Positions 37,385-49,572 are shown, numbered from the stretch's first letter. The stretch: DNA of 64,000 bases from Saxidomus purpurata (GCA_022818135.1 JAFMSR010000018.1:18466595-18530594), one strand, 5' to 3'. Numbers and translations: made by a program. The notes: a model not told the origin generated them from the sequence alone.

Positions 37385-38754
37385 TATCATAACATATAAT
37401 AGTATAACAATTCACTCAATGGTATATGTCTTGTTTATTAAGTTACCTTGGAAACTGTTTGGGGAAAGGAGTTAGAAGAGCCTGCCAAGGTAAAATATGT
37501 ACAGTTTGGTAGATTTCCACTCCTTCGATCATGGTCTGCGTAGGCTTTCAGAATTAGCATGATTAGTATTGTGAAGTAACTTTGTCAGCATCTCACTCCC
37601 TCCATTATATAGCAAACTGCAGTACTGTATAAAGTTTTAATAACAATAACTTGATAATTACCCCGGCCATCAGGAGAGTGATTACGTACTTCACAAGTTT
37701 TGACAAATAAATTAGCAATTATATATGCAATTAGTAACATTGCTAGGTAGGGACGTAGAATATCATGTACGTGAAATTCTAGCCCTTCCTGCCATATGAA
37801 CATGCTCAGTGAAACATTGGTACATGTATGTCATCAAGAACATGTCTCTTTATCAGCCGGGGTGAAAACATGTCAATCACCACGTAGAGTCAGTCTCTTA
37901 CCCATTCAGAAGTATATTTTGGTGGAAAATAAGTCATGCTAAAATTTTGGTAATTTTCCCTTTCAAATTGTGCGATTTGAAAATGGACAGTCTTATAGTC
38001 TTATTTGTTACGTTATCTTTTTTTCTTTTTAAATTACATTAACTCCATCACCACTGAGTCTTATTTGTGAATTTAAAATTCGCCAAAAAGCTAACCGTAA
38101 TCTCTTAGATTATAAATCGATATGAAATGGATCTTTTGCAAAATATTTTAAAGAGAGGAATTTGTGAAATAGCGAATAATACCCATTTGTTTCAAGGATG
38201 CATCAATATGGTTGCCCTCATTTTATTTGCAATATCTTTAGAAAAATGATCGCCAAGGTGATCAGATTCACCCAAGAGATGTCAATTATCTATGAAAAAA
38301 ACATTGCAAATTGTATGCTTTCGTCAAGCTCTGCTGTTTATTAAAAAGGTTTAGGACGTTAACCAACAGATTCATTTGTTTAGCTTCCTACTTATTTAGG
38401 CCAGGAAGTATCCCCTGTGGTGGAACTGATAAACCATCACCATCACAGAGTTATGGAGTATTACAGACAGTGGTTGATTTATAAAACAGTTGGGAGCAAA
38501 AGCTCCTCCAGGCAGTATATATATTATATGTTTTAACATCATACTCACATATCAGTTTTGGTATGTGTAATTCCTTTTACCTCCGATTATTTATAGAAAA
38601 AGTATGTGTTTGTTACAGTGGAAGTGCTTTTAATTATTTTTCCATCATTTTCCAATACAGATCTCACATTCTTTCTGACATTTTTATCTTATCTTTTTTT
38701 TGGTTGGTTTTTTTATTAATAAAGAAGAGCTTCACCTGAGAGCCCTTGGCATTG
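37385..38754. other. No feature seen
   Basis: AT-rich intronic DNA between element e3 and the second pearl-like element. Frames are short and unconvincing. Confidence 0.45.
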
Positions 38755-38838
38755 GTGTTGCATCATATCGTAAAATGCGAGCTATGGTTCTTTACCTCAT
38801 TAAACAGGGTACACTACTCCTGCAAAATATGAGCTATG
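38755..38838 (-). repeat. Single inverted unit of the 65-bp minisatellite at 39632
   Basis: GAGCTATGGTTCTTTACCTC and ACTACTCCTGCAAAATATGA GCTATG are the complement of the tandem unit found just beyond the adjacent pearl-like element. Confidence 0.7.
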
Positions 38839-38840
38839 TT

Positions 38841-39632
38841 TTTTATGCCCGAGAAGGGTGGCATATTAAAATCGCACTGTCCGTCTGTCTGTCCACACGC
38901 AAGCTGGATACCTTAAGTGGTAGGAGGTGTGGTCTTCAGACAATAGAAATCTATTGTCTTCATTCCGTCTTTTGTCCCTTAAGTGGTCATTCTTTTGTTA
39001 CTTAAGTGGTCACTCCATTGTTCGAGAACAATGGAAATACTTCCTAATACCACCTACGCAGGGGCGCCCGTGTCCGTCTGTGCGTCCCCACTTACAAATT
39101 CGTGTCCGGACTGTAACTCTGTCATGCATTGAAGGATTTTGAAATAACTTAGCACAAATGTCTAGCACATCAAGACGAGGTGTTGCATGCAAGACCCACG
39201 TCCCTACCTCAAAGGTCAAGGTCACACTTGGAGTTTGAAGGTCATGGAGTCCTCTATATATGCACACATTCGTGTCCGGACTGTAACTCTGTCATGCATT
39301 GAAGGATTTTAAAATAACTTATCACAAATGTTTAGCACATCAAGATGATGTGTTGCGTGCAAGACCCACGTCCCTACCTCAAAGGTCAAGGTCACACTTA
39401 GAGTTTGAAGGTAATGGAATCCTGTATATATGACACATTCGTGTCTGGACTATAACTTTGTCATGCATTGAAGGATTTTAAAAATATCTTGGCACAAATG
39501 TCTAGCACATCAAGCTGATGTGTCGCATGGATTAAAATTACATACCACAATTATTAAGCACATGAGAGGACAAAGACTGTGAGACACCTCTTTCGGGGGC
39601 ATTCATCACTTGTGAGGGACAGCTCTTGTTTT
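38841..39632 (+). mobile_element. Pearl-like non-autonomous Helitron, copy 2
   Basis: The 5' end ATGCCCGAGAAGGGTGGCAT and 3' part TTTCGGGGGCATTCATCACT with terminal GACAGCTCTTGTTTT match the copy at 9606. Three core repeats begin TGTCCGGACT (variant TGTCTGGACT) at 39103, 39273 and 39442. Between the opening CTGT microsatellite and the cores lies an extra 38895-39070 segment with CTTAAGTGGT repeated and two small palindromes (AGACAATAG...CTATTGTCT and CCATTGTTCGAGAACAATGG). Confidence 0.8.
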
Positions 39633-39955
39633 ACCATAGATCACATTTTGCAGGAGTAGTGTTTTTTGTTTTTTTGAGTTAAAGAACAATAGCTCACATT
39701 TTGCAGGAGAAATGTTCCTTGTTTTATGAGTTACCAGTAAAGAACCAATTAGCTCACATTTTGCAGGAGTAGTGTTCCTTGTTTTATGAGTTACCCGTAA
39801 AGAACCATAGCTCACATTTTGCAGGAGTAGTGTTCCTTGTTTTATGAGTTACCGGTAAAGAACCATAGCTCACATTTTGCAGGAGAAATGTTCCTTGTTT
39901 TATGAATGACCTGTAAAGAACCATAGCTCACATTTTGCAGGAGAAATGTTCTAAG
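39633..39955 (+). repeat. Minisatellite of about 65 bp, five copies
   Basis: The unit reads CATAGCTCACATTTTGCAGG + AGTAGTGTTCCTTGTTTTAT + GAGTTACCGGTAAAGAAC. It begins directly at the 3' end of the pearl-like element. Confidence 0.85.
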
Positions 39956-40084
39956 TTTGAACATTTTGCACTTAGCTCAACATTGCTCAACTTTTCTCCT
40001 TAACCTTTCTGTTGTTGTTTTTAAACTCAACACTCCTCTATTGTCAAATCACTATGGTTACTTACTTGATTTGCCAAACCCGTT

Positions 40085-40200
40085 TGTGATTGAACGTCAT
40101 TGGTCTGAGCCCAGCTACCAATCTGTATGTGAGAAAATTTGCAGTTTCTTACAAAGGATGGGCACCTTGTCCTGGACCTTCCCAGAAGTTAATAACTGAT
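40085..40200 (+). repeat. Internal fragment of the 40825-type SINE
   Basis: GTCATTGGTCTGAGCCC, TGTGAGAAAATTTGCAG and TTACAAAGGATGGG follow the order of the full copy 750 bp downstream, at lower identity. Confidence 0.5.
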
Positions 40201-40824
40201 ATAGTGTTGAAAAGAAAAATGCTTTGAAATACTTAAAACATCTGCAAAACTTCTGATAACCGGTTTTTTTTGACAGCAGGAGAAAATTAAAAAGCAATTT
40301 TAGTTATAGAAATTGTTATGAACAATATTACTCCGCTATAATGACATTACTTGCATTTGATATTCACACTTATCACTGAATTTATATTATATATTATCAG
40401 ATTCCTCTGAAACATAGCATACTTGTCAGATTTTAAAATGTCAGCCACCGTAAAAAGAAATACAGTAGAAAATTATTTTGACAGGTGTGGTGCAGTTCTT
40501 GTTTCAAATGCCTCTTTTATAGTCGGCATGATCATTGATGCACAAGTGCGATTTCTTTTCACCAACAGATCAAACTTGATAGAACTGTATAAAATTCCAG
40601 AAATATTTCATTGGCAGCAACTATCTATGTGATGAAAAAAGTTTGCTAATGGCTTCCAATTACAGATTGTTAAAAACACTTCTGTCAGTTTAAGATGGAA
40701 TTAGAGAAAATAACTTGTATACATGACTGAACAGATTAAATTTTTTTTTCCTCAGGCTTGTTATGTATATTTTAGTGTTTATCCATACTGTTCTATGGAA
40801 AATAGAAATATCGATGGGGGTGTA

Positions 40825-41070
40825 ACAACGAGTGATCGAGTGGTTAGTCACTAACTTGAAATCACTGTATACTCTCATTGATTGAGGGTCATGGGTTTGA
40901 GCCCTGCTACCGCCCATGCCTCTTTTATGTGAGAAAGTTGGCAGTTTTTTATGGAGGAAAAGGATAGAGTAAAAGGATCTAGTACTGGTTTTTCCTAGGA
41001 ACAATGGTAAGAGAAACACGTACAGCCAGTAAAAATGACCAAAATATGGTCGAAACCAATGTTAAACTCA
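40825..41070 (+). repeat. tRNA-derived SINE
   Basis: GTGATCGAGTGGTTAGTCAC (A box) and CATGGGTTTGAGCCC (B box) sit at tRNA spacing. A body follows with GTGAGAAAGTTGGCAG, GATCTAGTACTGGTTTTTCC and AAAATATGGTCG. This is the best-preserved plus-strand copy. Confidence 0.75.
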
Positions 41071-41594
41071 TACAACATCAACTATAGCAGAAAATGTTGG
41101 TAGCGTGCTTGTCCAAGTAGACTAATTGGCCAGTTAGGCTAGGATAGGAGTTTGCATTAGTGCCCATCTGTATATCATATTCTTTGTTTATCCCTGGTAT
41201 GAGAGTTATTGTTATTGTCTTAACTGAGGTAAATCAACTATGTTTTACTAGAGGATCATGAACATGATTCCATGAATTATCAGGAAACAAATTGAAACTT
41301 GTTCTCCCAAGTGTCGGTGCTAATGATTCCTGTTGTTGTTGTTGTTTTTTTCTAGAATCTACATATTTATGAGGTCAGACTGAACTTTTACCTTGAAAGT
41401 GGAAAGTATTTGCCAAAGTGCTACTTTGTTTTGGTTACAAATAATTGAGAAAGGATGGTGTATAGATTTTGTTAATTGGTGTAATACCCTAGTGAGTCCG
41501 TGGTATGGACTGAGTAAAAATGGCACTACAATAATAGACTGTCTGTCTTTCTGTCTGTCTGTAATCATTCTTTACAGTTCAGTGAGGCTAATTT

Positions 41595-42070
41595 GACAGT
41601 GACGTAATAGGCTGGGGCATAGGGAAGGCATCGTCTGTCCGTCCATCATGCTTTTACGTGGAGCATAACTGGAAAAGTTCAGGAATCAATTGATAGAGGA
41701 CAATGAGAGGAAGTTCAATGCACAAGAACCATAAGTCTAGCTTCAACTTTTTAGAGTTACTACACTTAGTTCCTTTTTCTTGTTCAGAAAAAAATTCAAA
41801 AAACATTGTAGGGAATCAGTAACTGTTGTTGATCCATAATTATGTTGATGGAGGACAATGAGAGAAAGTGCATTATTAAAGAATTATAATTGACAGAGGA
41901 CTATGAACAAGAACCATTACTCTAGCTTCATTATGAGTTTCTGCCCCTTGTGTGCAGCATAACTCAAAAGTATTAAAGGGAATGAATTGACTCTTCATAG
42001 AGTGATATAGGACAATGAAAGAAAGGGCAGTGCACAAGAAACATAACTGTAGTTTCAATTATTTTAGAAG
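41595..42070 (+). repeat. Diverged relative of the GAGCATAACT 150-bp repeat
   Basis: After CATCGTCTGTCCGTCCATC come GTGGAGCATAACTGGAAAAG, GACAATGAGAGGAAGTTCAA and GCACAAGAACCATAAGTCTA in the same order as in the array at 49573, with three imperfect units. Confidence 0.6.
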
Positions 42071-44568
42071 ATACTCCTGCCATGTTTGAAATTATAGTAA
42101 TAGGACAAAAGGAAATCATGGTTGTTTTTAATGCATTGATTGTATTTAGACTTGCTAAGCTAAGTTTCTTCAAAAACGTCATTAATGTTTATAAATTAAA
42201 AGGAGACACCTCTGTAAACTTACAAAGCAATAAAGTTTAGCTATTACACGAAAATATATGCTCCACAAAATGACATAATAAAGCACTGTTGAAACTTTGA
42301 ATTTATTGCAATTTCAGAGTAATACCAGTAGAAATTTTCTTTTATTTACATTAATTTTAGCCATCAAAGTGATGTTGGAGAGGAGAAAAATCAATTTTTT
42401 TTTCCTCCCAAATTTTTACCTCAACTGTGAATGTGCAGCTTTGATAATTGCAAAGTAAGAACTTGGAGCATTAAGAGTTATTTATTGTTTAATCATATCC
42501 TGGTGAGAGAATGTGAGTTGTTGCCATATTTTACCGGCAGAGCAGTATTTTTCATGGTTGGGGGAGAACATTTCTACAAGTTAGTGCTCAGGTAATCAAC
42601 CAAGGTGCTAATTGTCAGGGCAACAAATGCAATTATATAGAACACTCATGTAATGATGATGTATGTGTTCTAATAACACAGCTGTCAATGGAGCAACTGT
42701 AAAAACCATGTTTTTTGGATCCACATTATTGTTGGGTTTGTTTTTGCCAGATTTATGTTAATAAGATCCAAAATAAAGTAAATCGGAAGTAAAGCTAACC
42801 CTAAGGGCCTAGCTAGTGTTATAACTCCCTGTCAGTTATTTAAAAACTGTCATGCCTGAAACTCTTGATGACATGTCCTACCTGAAACTATTCTGAAAGG
42901 GATGAGTGGCATGATCAAGGGTCAGACTTGTGACCCTTTTAATACTTGAACGTGATTATCACCACTTCACAACAGGGCCATCTATGGCTTTAAAACTGTG
43001 TGGGCATGTTTGATAACATCTGATGCTCAAGAATTAACGCAAACACTATAAGGTTGCAGACTAAGGTTCTATTTAGTGGTTCAGGGGAGGTAATGTTGTA
43101 AAAGCATCTGCATTCCCTCTATCACCAGGTTTAGCCGAACCCTCAAGACAGAAACACAATTCTGTGATGATTGGGAAGACATTCTGCTTTCCTCACAGCT
43201 GTGACGGTAATAACAGTGTAGACAGGGAACTCAGAGAAGAAGTTCCACTATGAAATACCTTCTCTGTGAATCTGTCACTGGTTTTGAACTTCGGATCAGC
43301 TAAAACTTTTTTTATACAAATTTTCTTAAATGCACCATGTTATTAGAAACGATATGGTAAGTATGATGGAATATAGGAATGAGTTCAGTTAATTTTTTTA
43401 CCTGGAATATTGTTCAATACTTAAAGAAAAAAAAACCCTACCAGTTGTCAAAAGAAAAAAAGAAGGTTGAAATATGATTTTAAATTTTTTTTTGTTTTAC
43501 TTTGTTGTTCTGGGTGTAGCTTTTTAATATATTTTGTTAATCTCCGGTAATCTTGGGAGATGCGCACATGCTATCTCCCTTGTGTATGTCTTAAGAACTA
43601 TCAATTTAGATATCTCAATGATATCCCTATCTGTCTAATGTATTTTACACAGAGGCATTGCCTCCTGCCGCTTACCTGGATTATTTTAAAACACTATGCC
43701 AACCAAGTTTTTGAAGATTATTTTTTTTACCAGCTTAATTTTCATAGATGGAGAAGAAGCTGTCGGGTTGGATGCCATCATATCAATGTCTTCAATATTT
43801 AAAAATAGAACTGGAGTGATTTTTGGATAGTAATGATTTATGGTTTTTGTCCAACCAGCTTGTGGTGAGCTGAACATAGAACTGGATTGTAGTTATTTTG
43901 GCATGGAATTATGTTTATTAAAGTAAGAGATTGCTCATAGAAATATGAATGAATATTATTACAACTGGAGGCAAGCTATCATGGGCTATCAATCTTTTTT
44001 TTGATGCTAAGGATGCTTTTGGAAACCTGGAAAATGCTCCGAGTTAAATTAACAGACATTTGTAAATTTGAATTGGCATCATAAATAGACGGGGCATAAA
44101 AGTTTTGTAAAATACAGGAAAATAGTTTTGATACAGAAAATGATCTGAAGATTGAGTACTCTTCAGCAAGAAAGGTAGAATTTGTACACCTGGTGATTGG
44201 TACTCCTATACAGGAGAGTTACCTATTGTGATGCTTTTATTCTTGGCTCTAATAGGATGGATAGAGTATAGATGGAGTATTATTTTCATACAGACTGATA
44301 ATGAGATAATAATCTAAAACACAAGGAAAACTCTGTTTATGAGGCTTTGATTTACTAGCAAGATTGAGTTATAAAGGTTTCTGGATGGAATTTTTATTTT
44401 CTTGAGGAAGTAAGGGAAGTACTGTTCATGCAGTTTTTTTTTATTCAAAGTGGTTTTTATTTGGTGAGGCGGATTTATTTGCCAGAAAATAGAGCCCAGA
44501 GGTCTTTTTGGATGCTGAACAACTGTTAAAGTTGATGTTAGATTCTGTAATGTGCGATGGATATGGGA
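42071..44568. other. Region upstream of exon B, no discrete feature
   Basis: This should carry the promoter and 5' UTR if exon B is a first exon. AT-rich with several T-runs. No TATA box, CpG island or acceptor with a good polypyrimidine tract next to 44602 was recognised. An in-frame TAA at 44569 closes the reading frame. Confidence 0.4.
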
Positions 44569-44601
44569 TAAATATGGAATGTGTGTAACACTTCAGGGAT
44601 A

Positions 44602-45995
44602 ATGTCCTGGCTGGCAGCTTTAGGACCTTGCGCGAGTCCCAAAAGCAAAGTGAAGGAGCGTAAAAATGATGATAGGCCGCATAATCTGTCTTCTCTGAGG
44701 AGAAGAGGATCTCTTACAGATGTTAGGCCTACGAAAAAAGTTCAGGGGTCGCGCAGCTTCCGTGAAAAGATTCAAGATACTTTCGACGGTAGTTTACGCA
44801 AAGGGAAGAAAACAGGAAGCCTGGAAGCTGTTGGGTCAAGGTCAGAATTTTTCGGAAATCCGGATACCAACATGAATGTTTCGACTTCACTCAGACCAAA
44901 ACTGTACAAGGGAAGTCATTCAGGATCACTACCTGCAGGAAGTGCAGAGCAGGAATTAGCAATGTCAAAAGATAAGTTCTGGACTAATTTTTATAATACC
45001 CTTCCTAGAAATCGACATAAAGAGAGACCTAAAGACTTGTCTCTGCAAGATCTTCCAGTGACTGATGGGGAATCAGAAATAGATCTAACATCTGAAAAGG
45101 AAAAGGATGTTAAAACAGTACACAATGATGTCCAGTGGCAGGGCTATGCAACAAGCCCAAGAACAAAACGGAAAAACAAAACGTTGGAGCGGATGAACTC
45201 TGCTCCTAACACTAGGAGATCCCCTCAGAAAAATGTGGTAGATAGTGATAACCGCCCTGGATCAGACGGAAAAACCAGTCCTCAGGTTATTGAAGTGTTT
45301 CAAGAAGGATTTGATGGTAGTTTGAGTTCAGAATTTATTGTACTGCCAAGATCGGTGTCATTGCAAGAGGAGTACTGGGTTCCAGCAACTAAAGGAGGCT
45401 CAAGAGTTGAGCTTAGAAAAGTTACGCCAAGTCCTGACAGGCTAGGTGTGAGAAGGTCACCCGTAGGGAGTCCTGTAAACCTCCAAGGTCATGTGTGGGT
45501 TCGAACTAAAGACGGAGCTCATGTTGAGCTCAGAGCAATAGAACGCCATAACAGAGATATCCCATCTCCATCAGATTCACAAAAGACCGACTCATCAAGC
45601 GCAACTTACAATATGACGGCAAACTCATTATCAAATATTGCTATGATGCCAAAATTTCCAACAGAAGACATGCTGCCAGCAGGCTACATATCTAGCACAA
45701 CTCAGACCTCTGAGCATTCATTGACTGGTTCTTATATGTCTCCAGAAGAGTACCAGGCAAACATTTTCGATCTGATTCAGTCACTGAACCAGTCACCCCC
45801 AAATCCAGCCTCACCAGAGGTTAAAAGGTCAAAAGAGGTCAAACATTCAAGGTCACCCCAAGATGTCAGGCAAGGACTTCCAGTGCTAGTTGATGATAAC
45901 AGTAAAACATTTCATACAGAGAAATTCATAGTTCTTGGGAAATCAAGTGCAGAGGCACAAGGGTCAAGGTCAGAGCCAGGTGACTATGAAAATAG
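44602..45995 (+). CDS. Candidate alternative first coding exon B, large disordered N-terminal region (464 codons + 2 nt)
   Basis: This is the only long, non-repetitive open frame in the window. An in-frame TAA at 44569 precedes ATG 44602 (MSWLAALGPCASPKSK), and the frame runs to AATAG|GTAAGT at 45996, leaving AG of a split codon. A GTG seven codons upstream is not a plausible start. A weak acceptor-like CTTCAG ends at 44595, so an internal-exon reading is not excluded. The peptide is Ser/Arg/Lys rich and probably disordered. Visible features are RRRGS37, a PKA-type site; R197-M-N-S200-A-P, a mode-1 14-3-3 type site; two copies of a W-V-x-TK-G-x-VELR motif with tryptophans at 259 and 299; and two FIVL motifs at 245-248 and 442-445, each followed within a few residues by serine. 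No catalytic domain is present. The family is not recognised. A scaffold-like or regulatory N-terminal extension is inferred. Phase matches exons A and C. Confidence 0.8.
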
Positions 45996-46179
45996 GTAAG
46001 TTTGTAGGCCAGTAACCGTAAGAGTAGTCTAGCTGTGCCTAGCTGTCAGCAACAGATAGAACTACTTGTTAAAAATCATGCTTGATTAACCTTGGGAAGC
46101 CAAGTTAGCTTATGGCATGCATAGAATTGTTGATGGCAAGCATTTAAAATTAATTTTGGGATTAAAAGTAATCATTAAG

Positions 46180-46480
46180 CTTGGTTTAGCTCACTTGTGT
46201 AGTTGTAAAGATTTTCTGGAAGTCACTGTGACCTTGACCTTTGACTTAATATATAGATGAGCCATAAAATTATTTTTGGGTTCAGGTCGTACCACAGCTA
46301 CCTTGAACGAGGATGGTGGACCATAAGCACATATAACAAACATATTTTTGGGCCAAAGGTGAAGGTCACACGAAGGTCACTTTATGCTGAAAGCTGTGGT
46401 AAGCACATTAACTCCAAGAGCCATTTGGTAAACAGTGCAAATTTCACATTTTGGTTGTCTGGGACAAGTGGTCGAACCCT
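46180..46480 (+). repeat. Low-copy CTTGACCTT/AAGGTCAC repeat
   Basis: CACTGTGACCTTGACCTTTG, ATTTTTGGG twice, GAAGGTCACACGAAGGTCAC and AGCTGTGGTAAGCAC look like a degraded interspersed repeat. The 78-codon frame over it has no protein-like character. Confidence 0.35.
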
Positions 46481-47446
46481 GGTCATTTTTTAGTTGCTCT
46501 GTCAGAGATGACCTTTACATTGAAAATTGTTTTAATATTTTGTTTGGTGTTTGGCATTCAAATGATGATCGCCATTCAACTATGAAATGACCTATTTTTT
46601 TGTATTTGCACCTTTAAAGGTCAAGGTTAAGGAGATTTAAAGTCATTACATGGAATGCCATAATGTGACACTGACCTTAAAATTGGAAATGGATTTAAGA
46701 CAGTTACGCAATCAAAAGACTGCAAATAACCTGAAGCTTATGTTAGGTATTAAGGGCATTTAGTTTTGTCTTCAGTAATATTACTCCTCATGGACTGTAC
46801 CGTGGGTTAATTTTAGAGAATTTTATTTCCCTATACATGTGCTCAGTTTTTTCATGCCGTAAATTTAAGGTACTTGGAAATCTAGTTTCATGATACCAAA
46901 ATAAGATCTGTATTAATTAACTAAACATTTCTTAAAGGTCAATGCAAATTTAACAGACGTGAATGTATAAAAAGAATTTTTCAAGTCACGAAATACAGCC
47001 ATTGCAAAATGAACCCTCTATACAGTAATTGCAGCCTCCAGTCATGTTGCACCTTGTCTGGTATATAGTTTCTTTTTGTATTTATCTGTTCTTTTATCAA
47101 ATATATGTCAGAACAAAAAGAGATTGGGATTTTTCTAAAAAAACTAATTGATAATCTTCAAACATTTTTATCACACATACATACAGCAGCCAGAAGTTTT
47201 TTCAGACACTCATTAATTAAGTTGTGATACAAATTTAGGTATGTCTAACCTTGCCAACAGAGAGACAATTTATACCTGTATGGTTTGTAAACTGGGCAAC
47301 TGTGCTAGGTTAAATGTTAATCGTAACTTGTCTGGAACTTGAGTATTAAAAGGAACTTGTGTTCAGGGGTCCACCACCACTGCACACTTCCTGGCTGTGG
47401 GCCCTGGCATCCAGCACTGTCCTGGAAAATCCAACTGAAGGCATTC

Positions 47447-47775
47447 GCTACCATTTCCTATACATATATCTACAGGCAAAACTTTCTCTAATTGGAGAAC
47501 TCAAACTTGGTATGTTGACCAAAAATAAAATCTGAAAAAGAAATATGAAATAAAAATCATAGGTCACCAGAGTTATCTGCCCTTGAACACGTACAGCATT
47601 TTGTTTAATTTTCAGATTTTAAAGGGTAGATCATTAAAGATCAAGGCCGGTGACCTGTTATTTTTATTTTGTATTTCTTTTTTCAGATTAGATTCTCAGT
47701 CAGCATACAAGTTATAAGAAATTCTCAAGTTGGAGAAATGTTTGCCCTATTATGATACATATAGGAAATGGTAAC
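47447..47775. repeat. Foldback element with arms of about 120 bp
   Basis: The left arm (47447-47568) starts GCTACCATTTCCTATACATA and ends AAATAAAAATCATAGGTCAC C. The right arm (47649-47775) reads inverted as GTTACCATTTCCTATATGTA to AAATAAAAATAACAGGTCAC C. The loop is about 80 bp. No coding capacity. It lies 1.5 kb into the intron after exon B. Confidence 0.75.
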
Positions 47776-48074
47776 AAATGCTTTTAATTTGTAAAAAATT
47801 TTTTTTTTTCAATAATAATGGAAACAACTTTATTAAATGACATGTGAAGTCAGCAAATGAACTGAAAAAGGAACATAATAAATGCAACTTTGCCCATGCT
47901 GGATTATAATAAATCACTGTCCCCTGTCTACTGTAATGGGCTACTCTGGAAACATTGAAAATGGCTTTTCAATGATGTTTCTTGAAAAAACTTGATTTTG
48001 TAAACACTTGTAAAAAGCTTATTAATTTTTATACAAAATATTCAATTGAAATTTATGACTTGTAAAAGTGTCAG

Positions 48075-48335
48075 GCCAGTTAGGGGTGGCAGGGTGATCA
48101 AGTGGTTAAAGCTCTGGACTACCAAATTCAAATCCCGGCCGGACCACTGGAAATTTCGCTTTTCAAGGGCATGTTAAAGAACCAAGGTGTCCATTTGTAA
48201 AGAGATAGGGTCTGGTACTGAGCTTCCCTTGTATCCACATCTGTCTGTTCAACCTGCGCCTGTCAGCGGTCTTGGCAGTTTCACCTGAGCAGAAATCCTA
48301 GGGTCACCCAGGACTTGAAACAATAAAAACAACAA
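48075..48335 (+). repeat. tRNA-derived SINE
   Basis: GTGATCAAGTGGTTAAAGCT (A box) and AATTCAAATCCC (B box) begin the element. The body includes CATGTTAAAGAACCAAGGTG and ends near AAACAATAAAAACAACAACTG. Body similarity to the SINE at 9050 suggests one superfamily. Confidence 0.7.
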
Positions 48336-48789
48336 CTGTTCAGTTAATTCTTGATCATCTTTGTGTGTCTGCCTATTTTGAAACCTTCAAATCCAATCTG
48401 AGGGTGTTGTTTTTAAGGTGTTGTTTTTTACATACATAAATACAAGTAATCAGGTTTATTGACAGCTAAACTTAATGTGATGTCATTTATGCCTTCTGTG
48501 ATTGGCCCTTCAGGTAATAATTTGTAAGATAATGAGAGTGGTGAGCACTTGGAGCCTGTTTAAGTTATCACTATTACCTGGATATACCAGCATCTGTTTC
48601 AAGTTCATTGTCCAAATTGATTGCTTCCCACCAGAGCGGAGTGTTTTGTCTGCTCAGTTCCTCAGACAAGATAATTTTACGGTAATGGAATTTATATGGA
48701 GCATGGACCTCTAGTCATTGCTGCTGACTGATGACAAGGAGTCACATTTGGGGTGTAAAATTGCAAAATGAAAACAACCCCCTCTGAAT

Positions 48790-49500
48790 GTTACAGTGGA
48801 AAGTATGATAATGTGTGGTTGTAACAGTCTTTACTTTCTTTATGAACAAGCATTATCATCGTGATGTGTGATTACAACAGTCATAACTTTCAACAGTCAT
48901 CACTTCCTGTATGAACAAGCATTATTTCATCATAATGTGTGATTGCAACAGTCATTACTTTCAACAGTCTTTACTTCCTGTATGAACAAGCATCATTCAT
49001 CATAATGTGTGATTGCAACAGTCATAACTTTCAATAGTTTACTTCCTGTATGAACATGTAAGCATTATCATCATGATTTGTGATTGCAACAGTCATTACT
49101 TTCAACTGTCTTTACTTCCTGTATGAACAAGCAATATCATCATGATATGGGAGTATGCAACAGCATTACTTTCAACAGGCATCACTTCCTGTATGAACAT
49201 TATTCATTAATGTGTTATTGCAACAGTCATTACTTCTTAAACAGTCATTTCTTCCTGTATGAACAAGCATTATTTCATTATGATGTGTGATTGCAGCTGT
49301 CATTTCTTTCAACAGTCATCACTTCCTGTATGAACATCCATTATCATAATGTGTGTTGATTACAACTGTCAAGTTTACTTCCTGTATGAACAAGCATATC
49401 ATCATGATTTGTGATTGCAACATTATTACTTTCAATTGCTTCTTCCTGTATGAACAAGCAATATCAATCATGATCTGGGGTATAACAGATGAACAAGCAT
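48790..49500 (+). repeat. Minisatellite of 60-90 bp units (TTCCTGTATGAACAAGC)
   Basis: Units combine ACTTCCTGTATGAACAAGCA, TTATCATCATGATGTGTGAT and TGCAACAGTCATTACTTTCA in variable lengths, about 10 copies. It resumes at 51060-51290. Confidence 0.9.
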
Positions 49501-49572
49501 ATTTATCCCCCGGCAGGGATGTCATTTTACTGTATATAACTGTTCAAGAAGGTCATTTGTCGTACATAGCTG

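Larger units (their letters stand above)
19442..44601 (+). other. Inferred intron between alternative first exons A and B
   Basis: If exon A is real, transcripts starting there must splice over this 25-kb stretch, and over exons B and C, to a common exon outside the window. The donor is GTAAGC at 19442. The stretch contains only repeats and unexplained single-copy AT-rich DNA. No acceptor followed by a convincing coding exon was recognised. Promoter elements for exon B should lie just upstream of 44602, but no clear TATA box or initiator could be singled out. Confidence 0.35.
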
